Below, piece after piece: positions 1-6,924 of a stretch of DNA of 12,302 bases (the stretch's first letter is position 1; each line of letters starts with the position of its first letter). The stretch is taken from contig CATZKS010000064.1 of NCBI GenBank assembly GCA_958421035.1, positions 1 through 12,302 on the forward strand, given 5' to 3'. The position numbers and the translations under genes are program-made. The notes beneath the pieces are model-generated. The model made no database searches. It was not told the DNA's origin and saw only the letters and a program-made list of their open reading frames with translations. Source of the DNA: an uncultured Collinsella sp. (GTDB lineage Bacteria; Actinomycetota; Coriobacteriia; Coriobacteriales; Coriobacteriaceae).

Positions 1-38
1 GAACCCCCGCTGCGCACTACGTGCGGCGGGGGTTCTTT
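1..38 (+). terminator. Intrinsic terminator of a gene upstream of the window
   Basis: Arms GAACCCCCGC (1-10) and GCGGGGGTTC (26-35) are perfectly complementary. An inner CGCAC/GTGCG stem (13-17, 21-25) closes on a TAC loop, and TTT follows at 36-38. The T tract is short, so termination may be moderate. The hairpin could also catch transcripts of the minus-strand larB-larC-tetR operon, which run toward it, but the bases beyond position 1 that would form that T tract are not visible. Confidence 0.75.
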
Positions 39-242
39 CATCCTGCGGAGTGCGCTGGGAAGTTACCCCATGCGGACAGCTGCGGGATCTTGGCCGCGTT
101 GGAACAAGCAGCCCAACATATAAATCTGAATTTGGATTTGGATGGGAGGGGCTTGTTGCTGTTGGGGGCGGTGAAGCGCGAGTGACACTTTGGGATGCGT
201 GGCGCCCTGGGTTGGGGCGATGCTTTGGGATGATGTTCTTAC
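39..242. other. Non-coding gap between the first terminator and tetR
   Basis: A 66-codon open frame at 50-250 on the plus strand has no convincing ribosome binding site and does not resemble a protein I know, so I treat the gap as non-coding. It holds a 10-bp direct repeat CTTTGGGATG at 188-197 and 223-232, and an AT-rich patch around 115-145. I find no terminator for tetR here. Confidence 0.5.
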
Positions 243-782
243 TTAGTTGAAGAGGGGTTTTATGGCCGATAAGTAGTCTTTGGCTACGTCGGCTTTGTCT
301 ACTTGAAAGTTGTGCCAGGCCCACCATTGGATGGTGGCTACGAAGCTTGAGGCTATGTGGTGTAGTAGGAAGCTGCGGTCCATGGTGCCGGCGGGGCCTG
401 CGGGGTCGGCGGGGACGGTTTCGGCTGCGCGTGACATGATGGTCTTGCGGAGACAGTCGGCGAAGACGCGGGAGCCGGCGCCGGCTACGAGGGCTCGAAC
501 GCCCTGACGGCGTTCCCAGAGGTTGTTGAGGATATGCTCGACCTGCACGAGTGGGTCGTCGAGCGGTGTGCCATCGTCGTCGAGGGCGTGGGTGCAGATG
601 TCGCTCACGAGCTCGGACAGTAGGTCGTCTTTGCTCTTAAAGAGGCCGTAGAATGTCGCGCGGCCTACGTGAGCGCGCGCGATGATGTCGCCGACGGTAA
701 TCTTGCCGTAGTCCTCTTCGCGTAGCAGCTCGGAGAACGCCGCGACGATGGCAGCGCGGCTTTTTTCTTTGCGGGCATCCAT
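243..782 (-). CDS. TetR/AcrR-family transcriptional regulator
   Basis: This 179-residue protein is a DNA-binding regulator of the TetR family. Residues 8-55 form the N-terminal helix-turn-helix domain. The recognition part includes ITVGDIIARAHVGRATFY (28-45), followed by the usual F-KSKDDLL motif. The C-terminal ligand and dimerisation domain ends in a segment (145-179) containing IQWWAWHNF, which resembles the C-terminal domain of DhaS/YsiA-like TetR proteins. The start is the ATG at 782, two bases after the larC stop. No good Shine-Dalgarno precedes it, so translation is probably coupled to larC. The same frame stays open upstream to 995 inside larC, but that stretch is arginine-rich and looks like a shadow of larC. 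As the last gene of larB-larC-tetR it may regulate that operon; this is inferred from position only. Its ligand is unknown. Confidence 0.9.
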   Translation of the reverse strand: MDARKEKSRAAIVAAFSELLREEDYGKITVGDIIARAHVGRATFYGLFKSKDDLLSELVSDICTHALDDDGTPLDDPLVQVEHILNNLWERRQGVRALVAGAGSRVFADCLRKTIMSRAAETVPADPAGPAGTMDRSFLLHHIASSFVATIQWWAWHNFQVDKADVAKDYLSAIKPLFN

Positions 783-784
783 GG

Positions 785-1702
785 CTATGCATCCACGTGA
801 ACGAGCAGACAACGGAGCGTGCCGGAGCAGCCCTCGTAGGGGCGCTTGCCGGCGCCGTAGCCGACGGCTTCGATGTGGTAGCGGGCTGGCAGGTGCTCGG
901 TCGTACGCAGTGCGGCGACGATGGCGGCGCCCGTGGGCGTCACGAGCTCGCCGGCGACCGGTGCAGGCGTGAGGGCGATATTGCCTGCTTGGCATAGGTT
1001 GACGACGGCGGGCACCGGGATGGGCATAAGGCCGTGGGCACAGTGGATGGTGCCGTGACCCTCGGAGAGCGACTCGACAACAATATCCTCGATACCCAGG
1101 TCATCGAGGCAGATGGCGACCGAGCAGACGTCGACGATGGAATCGATGGCGCCTACCTCGTGGAACATGACGGTCTCGGGCGTTTTGCCGTGAGCCTTGG
1201 CCTCGGCAGCAGCGAGTACGGAAAAAATGGCGAGGGCACGACGCTTGGCGCCATCGCATAGCTGCGAGCCATCGATGATGGCGGTGACGTCGGCTAGCGA
1301 GCGGTGATGATGGTGGTGGGTGTGGTGATGATCCTCGTGCTCATGGGCGTGGCCCTCATGGTCATGCTCGTGGCAGTGCTCGTGTTCGTGTTCGCCATGA
1401 TCATGATGGTGGTGCTCATGCTCGTGCGTGTGCTCGGCAGCTGCTTCGTTGCCGTAGAGCCAGGCCATGTCGTGGTCGTGGTTCTCGAGCTCCTCTGCCA
1501 GCTGAACGTCAAAGTCGCAGGCGTCGATGCCATGCTTGTTTACGCGCGTTACAGCGATCGAAAAGCCGTCGACCGGCAGCGTGGCGAGCTGTTCGCGCAG
1601 ATGCTCCTCGCTGGCGCCCAGGTCGAGCAGGGCCGCGACGGTCATATCGCCGCTGATGCCCGAAGTGCCGTCGATGATAAGCGTGTGCTGATGGTTGGAC
1701 AT
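785..1702 (-). CDS. larC: LarC nickel-insertion protein, LarC1 portion only, with a histidine-rich loop
   Basis: LarC is a cytoplasmic CTP-dependent cyclometallase that puts nickel into the pincer nucleotide, the last step of NPN cofactor synthesis. This copy is 305 residues. Family landmarks are GISGDM (15-20), FHEVGAIDSIVD (180-191), LVTPTGAA (253-260) and GYGAG (281-285). Residues 91-133 form a loop with 25 histidines in 43 residues, probably a nickel-binding or nickel-storage segment. Full-length LarC proteins are about 400 residues or more. This one ends about 20 residues after GYGAG, where LarC1 ends in Lactobacillus plantarum before the frameshift into LarC2. No LarC2-like sequence follows, because tetR begins two bases later. 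The start at 1702 has AAGGAG six bases upstream, overlapping the larB stop. The family call is secure; whether it is active without LarC2 is open. Confidence 0.88.
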   Translation of the reverse strand: MSNHQHTLIIDGTSGISGDMTVAALLDLGASEEHLREQLATLPVDGFSIAVTRVNKHGIDACDFDVQLAEELENHDHDMAWLYGNEAAAEHTHEHEHHHHDHGEHEHEHCHEHDHEGHAHEHEDHHHTHHHHHRSLADVTAIIDGSQLCDGAKRRALAIFSVLAAAEAKAHGKTPETVMFHEVGAIDSIVDVCSVAICLDDLGIEDIVVESLSEGHGTIHCAHGLMPIPVPAVVNLCQAGNIALTPAPVAGELVTPTGAAIVAALRTTEHLPARYHIEAVGYGAGKRPYEGCSGTLRCLLVHVDA

Positions 1703-1712
1703 GGAATGCTCC

Positions 1713-2495
1713 TTAACGGGCGCAGGATGTGCCGGCGCTCAGATGATTGATAAGACTTGCCTGGTAGGCGGCGCCAAAGCCGTTGTCGATATTGACGACC
1801 GAAACGCCGCTGGCGCAGGAGTTGAGCATGGCGAGCAGCGCGGCTACGCCACCAAAGCTCGCGCCGTAACCCACGCTGGTGGGAACGGCGATGACCGGAC
1901 AGCTCACCAGGCCGCCGACAACGCTCGCCAGTGCGCCCTCCATGCCGGCAATGGCGATGACCACCTGTGCCTGGGCAAGCTCCTCGGCATGCGCGAGCAG
2001 ACGGTGTAGGCCGGCGACACCCACGTCGTAGAGGCGGTCGACCTCGTTGCCATAGAACTCGGCCGTCAATGCGGCTTCCTCGGCGACGGGCAGGTCGCTC
2101 GTGCCGGCGCAGGCGACGACGATGCGTCCGTTGCCGGTAGGGGAGGGCTTGCCTCCCACGAGGGCGAGCTGTGCGTCCGGGACATATCCCAGGTCGATGC
2201 CGTTGTCGAGGAGCTCCGAGGTGCGGTCTGCCTTTTCGGCGTCCAGGCGCGTGACCAGGATGCGCTCCTGGCCGGCATCGTGCAGCGCTTCGATAATGGC
2301 GGCAATCTGCTCGGCGGTTTTACCGGCACCGTAGACAACCTCGCCGGCTCCCTGGCGCACCCCGCGCGAAAGATCGAGCTGCGCAAAACCCAGATCGGCG
2401 GTTGGCGCCGTCTGGATGCGCGTGAGGGCGTCTGCTGGGGCGACTGCTCCGCCGGCAACATCGCTCAGCAACTGCTCAAGATCTCGCTTATCCAT
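1713..2495 (-). CDS. larB: LarB, nicotinate adenine dinucleotide carboxylase/hydrolase (NPN cofactor synthesis)
   Basis: LarB carboxylates the pyridinium ring of nicotinic acid adenine dinucleotide and cleaves its phosphoanhydride, giving the dicarboxylated mononucleotide that LarE then sulfurates. The 260-residue protein has a family-specific N-terminal part (1-120) and a C-terminal PurE-like domain. Visible signatures are GTSDLPVAEEA (131-141), GMEGALASVVGGL (184-196) and PTSVGYGASFGG (205-216), as in PurE-type carboxylases. The ATG at 2495 is preferred because GAAGGGA lies just upstream with good spacing; a GTG 33 bases earlier in frame has no such site. The stop overlaps the larC ribosome binding site, so the two are co-translated. 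LarE and LarA must be elsewhere if the pathway is complete. Confidence 0.93.
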   Translation of the reverse strand: MDKRDLEQLLSDVAGGAVAPADALTRIQTAPTADLGFAQLDLSRGVRQGAGEVVYGAGKTAEQIAAIIEALHDAGQERILVTRLDAEKADRTSELLDNGIDLGYVPDAQLALVGGKPSPTGNGRIVVACAGTSDLPVAEEAALTAEFYGNEVDRLYDVGVAGLHRLLAHAEELAQAQVVIAIAGMEGALASVVGGLVSCPVIAVPTSVGYGASFGGVAALLAMLNSCASGVSVVNIDNGFGAAYQASLINHLSAGTSCAR

Positions 2496-2539
2496 ATATG
2501 TTCCCTTCGACGGCGCAAAGTCTAGCACTCAAAGGGTAT

Positions 2540-2573
2540 GTTTCCGAACACTAAGACAAAATTGTTCGGAAAC
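2540..2573. promoter_or_regulatory. Perfect 11-bp inverted repeat, probable operator of larB
   Basis: GTTTCCGAACA (2540-2550) and TGTTCGGAAAC (2563-2573) are exact reverse complements separated by 12 AT-rich bases. The element begins inside the probable larB -10 box and covers the expected start site, the usual place for a repressor. The CGAA cores lie on opposite strands with 16 bases between them, which recalls the paired PurBoxes of Bacillus PurR as I remember them. A 34-bp spaced palindrome would also suit a TetR protein such as the one encoded by the operon. No T tract follows on either strand, so a terminator is less likely. Confidence 0.65.
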
Positions 2574-2600
2574 TATAGGACAGACTGATTCAATTGTTAG
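2572..2600 (-). promoter_or_regulatory. Candidate promoter of larB-larC-tetR
   Basis: On the minus strand a TATAGT -10 box (2577-2572) lies 17 bases downstream of CTAACA (2600-2595), which matches TTGACA at four of six positions. Initiation would fall near 2565, inside the inverted repeat, leaving a leader of about 70 bases before larB. The -35 is weak, so an activator or a different factor is possible. Its place between serB and larB suggests the lar genes have their own transcription start. Confidence 0.45.
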
Positions 2601-2609
2601 ACGGATCGG

Positions 2610-3245
2610 CTAGTCGCGCAGGATGATGTCCATGGCGAGCATCAGGTTGCGCTCGTCGATGGCAAACGGGGCGGCCTCGCGCGTCTTGGGCTTGGCGCAA
2701 AACGCGATGCCCGTGCCCGCGGCCTGAATCATGGGGATGTCGTTGGCGCCGTCGCCGATCGCGACGGTGTGGGCCATGTCGACACCGCACTCAACCGCCC
2801 AATCCAGCAGCTGGATGAGCTTGGACTCCTTGGTCACGATGTCTGCCGCCAGCTTACCGGTGAGCTTGCCGTCCACGACCTCCAGGCGGTTAGCGAGGCA
2901 AAAGTCGATGCCCGCGGCGGCCACGATCTTGTCGGCGACCTCGTGAAAGCCGCCGCTTACCACGCCGACCTTCCAGCCCTTGCTGTGTGCCGAGCGCACA
3001 AGCTCCAGCGCGCCGGGGGTAAACGTCACGCGCTCAAAGGTGCGCTCGAATACGCTCTCATCCAAGCCGGCAAGCAGCCCCACGCGTTCCTCGAGCGCCT
3101 GCTTAAAGTCGAGCTCGCCGCGCATGGCGCGCTCGGTGATCTGCGCTACCTGCTCGCCCACGCCGGCCTCCTCGCCCAACAGGTCGATGACCTCCTGGTT
3201 GATGAGCGTGGAGTCGATATCCATAACGATGAGGCGTGCGGTCAT
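2610..3245 (-). CDS. serB: Phosphoserine phosphatase (HAD superfamily)
   Basis: SerB hydrolyses O-phospho-L-serine to L-serine in the cytoplasm, the last step of serine synthesis. The 211-residue protein is a short catalytic-core form without the N-terminal extension of the longer E. coli enzyme. HAD motif I is MDIDST (8-13), with Asp9 as the expected nucleophile and Asp11 as the general acid. Motif II is VVSGGF (95-100), motif III probably uses Lys139, and motif IV is GDGANDIPM (164-172). The ATG at 3245 is chosen because GGAAAGG lies six bases upstream and family members begin a few residues before motif I; an in-frame start 45 bases earlier lacks such a site. It is upstream of larB on the same strand with a 114-base gap that has its own promoter signals, so co-transcription is uncertain. 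It is divergent from aspS. Confidence 0.93.
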   Translation of the reverse strand: MTARLIVMDIDSTLINQEVIDLLGEEAGVGEQVAQITERAMRGELDFKQALEERVGLLAGLDESVFERTFERVTFTPGALELVRSAHSKGWKVGVVSGGFHEVADKIVAAAGIDFCLANRLEVVDGKLTGKLAADIVTKESKLIQLLDWAVECGVDMAHTVAIGDGANDIPMIQAAGTGIAFCAKPKTREAAPFAIDERNLMLAMDIILRD

Positions 3246-3501
3246 GACGGGCCTTTCCGAGTGCGGTTGTATTGGGGCACATTGTCGCACGCCGCGCGCT
3301 TGGGCGACGGCCAGGCCGCGTCAATTGTTTCGTCTCCGTCAAGTCTTTGGGCGAGAACTACTTTTCCGCGGCACATCGACGCGGGTGCGATAAGATAGAA
3401 CGCCATGTCTGGCTGCGCGGTTTACGCAGGCTGGGCAAATCTGTACGACGCCGCCCGGAACGACACGGGGCGGCACAGATCCATAAAGGAGGATCACTGG
3501 T
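3246..3501. promoter_or_regulatory. Divergent serB-aspS control region with structured aspS leader
   Basis: The 256-base gap must carry promoters for both genes. A TAAGAT at 3391-3396 could be the aspS -10, but I see no good -35. Downstream, the aspS leader can form a CTGCG/CGCAG hairpin (3413-3417 with 3425-3429). A larger one has an outer ATCTGT/ACAGAT stem (3439-3444, 3475-3480), a five-base bulge, and an inner GCCGCCC/GGGCGGC stem (3450-3456, 3468-3474). GATCC (3478-3482) could instead pair with GGATC (3491-3495) and cover part of the Shine-Dalgarno at 3485-3492. On the minus strand I see TTGACG twice but no paired -10 for serB. Confidence 0.4.
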
Positions 3502-5289
<1,788 letters not shown>

Positions 5290-5312
5290 GCGAGCGGCTA
5301 CATATTGCTTGC

Positions 5313-5347
5313 AACGAGGGAAGGACGTGTGCCTTTCCTCGTTTTTT
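5313..5347 (+). terminator. Intrinsic terminator of aspS
   Basis: AACGAGG (5313-5319) pairs with CCTCGTT (5337-5343), and GAAGG pairs with CCTTT (one G-U), giving a 12-bp stem with a seven-base loop. Six consecutive T residues (5342-5347) follow. It lies 23 bases after the aspS stop, and the form is classical rho-independent. Confidence 0.92.
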
Positions 5348-5386
5348 ATGCGCCGAGATTGTGAGGGCTTGGGATGACCGGGCGTC

Positions 5387-5527
5387 GCGGAAACTGCGAC
5401 CCAGAATCCAGCCAAATAACGGGTCGCACTTTCCGGTTGAGCTTCTGGCGGAAAGTACATCCCAGAATCGGCGTTCGGAATGGGTCGGGCTTTCCGCTAA
5501 AGCAGCCTAGCGGAAAGCCCGGCCCAG
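5387..5527. repeat. Cluster of five GCGGAAA-type units in alternating orientation
   Basis: Forward units start at 5387, 5448 and 5510, each beginning GCGGAAA and ending in CCCAG about 11 bases later. Reverse-complement units lie at 5421-5435 and 5481-5499. Units 1 and 2 (5388-5402, 5421-5435) can pair over 15 positions with one mismatch. Units 1 and 3 match at 17 of 21 positions as direct repeats. The cluster fills the gap between the convergent aspS and lacI-type genes and has no coding signal. It looks like a REP- or MITE-like intergenic repeat; copies elsewhere in the genome cannot be seen from here. Confidence 0.65.
5481..5526. terminator. Strong 19-bp hairpin just past the LacI-family gene
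   Basis: The 19 bases 5481-5499 pair with 5508-5526, with a single G-U, around an eight-base loop. It begins five bases after the stop of the minus-strand regulator gene, so it could protect or end that transcript. No T tract follows on either strand, so it is not a classical intrinsic terminator. It is also the last pair of units of the surrounding repeat cluster. Confidence 0.45.
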
Positions 5528-5531
5528 TTTC

Positions 5532-6548
5532 CTACAGTGAGTCTCTCTGAACGAGCTGCATGTGCATGACGGTGGTGGTGGGCACGGCGCCATTGATCAT
5601 ATCGAGCGCAATGCCTGCGGCCATGCGGCCTTCCTCGCGAAGCGGCTGACGAATGGTCGTCAACGCGGGGACGCTGCGAGCTGCGACCTCGTGGTCATCG
5701 AAGCCCACGACCGAAACGTCTTTGGGTACGCTAATTCCTGCTTCGTTGAATGCGGCGATAACGCCGGTTGCGATACGGTCCGATCCGCATAGCACGCCGT
5801 CGGCATGTATTTCGCGCGCGAGCAACCGCCGCGTGGCTTGGTAGCCGTCTCCGCTGCTCCATCCGGTATAGATGACATTTTCATCCGGAAGGCTTTCGCC
5901 CAAAATTGCACGGTAGCCGCGAAGGCGGTCGATGACGGCGGGGTTATCCTGCGGCCCCAGCACGGCAACGATGTCCTTGCGTCCGCGATCTTTCATAGCG
6001 AGCGCCGCAAAGCGTCCGCCCTCTTCGTCGTCGGAGTAGACCGTCGAGAACACGTCGCGATAGGGATGGCCCTCGAGCTGGCCGCATAACACAGTGGGTA
6101 CGCCCAGCTCGCGCAGCACCTCGAGCAGCTCACTGCCCTTGTAGGGCGAGACGTCGATGGCGGCGTCAAACGAGCGGCGCTCAAAATGCTCGCGTGCGCG
6201 GTTGCGCTCATGCGAGGAAGATGCCTGCAAGATCACGGGCAAGTAAGACGACTCCGAAAGTTCCTCGGTAATGCCGCTTAAAAACTCACTGTAGGTGGGA
6301 TCGCTAAACAGCTCGCTCAAAGGCTCGGTAACCAGTACGGCGATAATTTCCGTGCGTCCGACGGCGAGCGCCCGGCCGCGTGCGTTGGGAACGAAGTTAA
6401 CCTTTTTCGCCGCCGCGCGGACGCGCTTTTTAGTTTCCTCGCTAATGCGGGGGGAGTCGTTGAGGGCACGCGATGCCGTGGAGCGCGAAACACCGGCAGC
6501 TTCAGCAACCTCGGCAAGCGTGGGTGCGGTGCGTGCTGGTTGGGTCAT
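5532..6548 (-). CDS. LacI/GalR-family repressor of the adjacent ebgAC genes
   Basis: This 338-residue protein has the full LacI-family plan. Residues 9-30 form the helix-turn-helix (TLAEVAEAAGVSRSTASRAL), the hinge region is FVPNARGRALA (52-62), and a periplasmic-binding-protein-like sugar domain follows from about 68. The C-terminal half has typical DGVLCGSDRIATGV (250-263) and VSVVGFDDHE (278-287) segments. The ATG at 6548 follows AGGAGA on the minus strand. It is divergent from ebgA, and the shared gap holds three CAACCGGTTG palindromes of the kind bound by this family, so it is very probably their local repressor, relieved by a galactoside or a product of it. The inducer is not known from sequence. 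Confidence 0.92.
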   Translation of the reverse strand: MTQPARTAPTLAEVAEAAGVSRSTASRALNDSPRISEETKKRVRAAAKKVNFVPNARGRALAVGRTEIIAVLVTEPLSELFSDPTYSEFLSGITEELSESSYLPVILQASSSHERNRAREHFERRSFDAAIDVSPYKGSELLEVLRELGVPTVLCGQLEGHPYRDVFSTVYSDDEEGGRFAALAMKDRGRKDIVAVLGPQDNPAVIDRLRGYRAILGESLPDENVIYTGWSSGDGYQATRRLLAREIHADGVLCGSDRIATGVIAAFNEAGISVPKDVSVVGFDDHEVAARSVPALTTIRQPLREEGRMAAGIALDMINGAVPTTTVMHMQLVQRDSL

Positions 6549-6756
6549 GGCGTCTCCTGTGCAATTGGGTCGGTGGGCTATCGATAAAGGCTAATGCGGA
6601 TACAGATAACTATAGCGCGCGTGAACGGCGTCCATGGTATCCGGTGACCGGTGTCGTTTTGCAATCAAACTGCGACTGAGCACGGCATGTATGGGCGAGA
6701 CATAGGCAGGCGCGACAGTTGCCTGTGAGTTCAAGAACGATGCCCCGTGCTGTGCA

Positions 6757-6768
6757 CCTAAGCTTAGG
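6757..6768. promoter_or_regulatory. 12-bp perfect palindrome CCTAAGCTTAGG
   Basis: The site is self-complementary over 12 bases, and flanking GTGCA/GTGAC is partly symmetrical with a one-base shift. It lies 24 bases upstream of the first CAACCGGTTG operator but has a different core, so a second regulator might bind. Chance occurrence cannot be excluded. Confidence 0.3.
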
Positions 6769-6791
6769 GTGACATAAGTAGCATGGTTGTA

Positions 6792-6801
6792 CAACCGGTT
6801 G
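6792..6801. promoter_or_regulatory. LacI-family operator O1
   Basis: Perfect palindrome CAACCGGTTG in the context TGTACAACCGGTTGCACC. It lies upstream of the probable ebgA -35, 45 bases from O2, a place suited to looping or to repression of the divergent gene rather than direct block. Confidence 0.8.
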
Positions 6802-6836
6802 CACCGTTAATCCGACAAAATCGACCGTTCGGCGGA

Positions 6837-6846
6837 CAACCGGTTG
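6837..6846. promoter_or_regulatory. LacI-family operator O2, overlapping the ebgA -35
   Basis: Perfect palindrome CAACCGGTTG in the context GGACAACCGGTTGCACA, identical to O3 over 17 bases. Its last three bases are the TTG of the TTGCAC -35 candidate, so a bound repressor would block RNA polymerase. Confidence 0.85.
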
Positions 6847-6873
6847 CACAGATTTTTGTACCGCCCGTAAGAT
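6844..6873 (+). promoter_or_regulatory. Probable ebgA promoter
   Basis: TTGCAC (6844-6849) and TAAGAT (6868-6873) are 18 bases apart. Initiation near 6880 would lie inside operator O3 and give a leader of about 45 bases. O2 overlaps the -35 and O3 the start site, so the arrangement fits simple repression. Confidence 0.6.
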
Positions 6874-6878
6874 AAGGA

Positions 6879-6888
6879 CAACCGGTTG
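6879..6888. promoter_or_regulatory. LacI-family operator O3, at the ebgA start site
   Basis: Perfect palindrome CAACCGGTTG just downstream of the -10 candidate. It is 42 bases (four helical turns) from O2, so the two sites face the same side of the DNA. Confidence 0.85.
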
Positions 6889-6924
6889 CACAAAGAAACA
6901 CTACGATGACGAAGGAGCATCACC

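Larger units (their letters stand above)
6549..6924. promoter_or_regulatory. Regulator-ebgA intergenic control region
   Basis: The 376 bases hold no credible gene. The ebgA-proximal half carries three operators and the ebgA promoter, listed separately. The regulator-proximal half has a possible minus-strand -10 TATAGT (6614-6609) without a good -35. At 6641-6651 there is an odd palindrome CCGGT-G-ACCGG whose ACCGGT core (6647-6652) matches the operator core and may be a weak autoregulatory site. ATG at 6925 has GAAGGAG (6911-6917) seven bases upstream. Confidence 0.6.

Noticed and set aside
99..124. TTGGAA...TATAAA as a plus-strand promoter
   Set aside because: The spacing is only 14 bases and no plus-strand gene follows.
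50..250. 66-codon open frame before tetR
   Set aside because: No Shine-Dalgarno, unusual composition, overlaps the tetR end, and resembles nothing known.
1304..1750. Plus-strand frame of 148 codons rich in Val, Met and Leu, resembling a membrane protein
   Set aside because: It is the complement of the histidine-rich part of larC; CAT/CAC codons read backwards give Met and Val. No ribosome binding site.
2540..2573. The larB inverted repeat as a terminator of serB
   Set aside because: No T tract after the stem in the minus direction, and the overlap with promoter-like boxes fits an operator better.
3468..3478. T-box-like GGGCGGCAC in the aspS leader
   Set aside because: The expected UGGN that pairs with the tRNA end is CGGC here, no specifier stem is evident, and no terminator follows.
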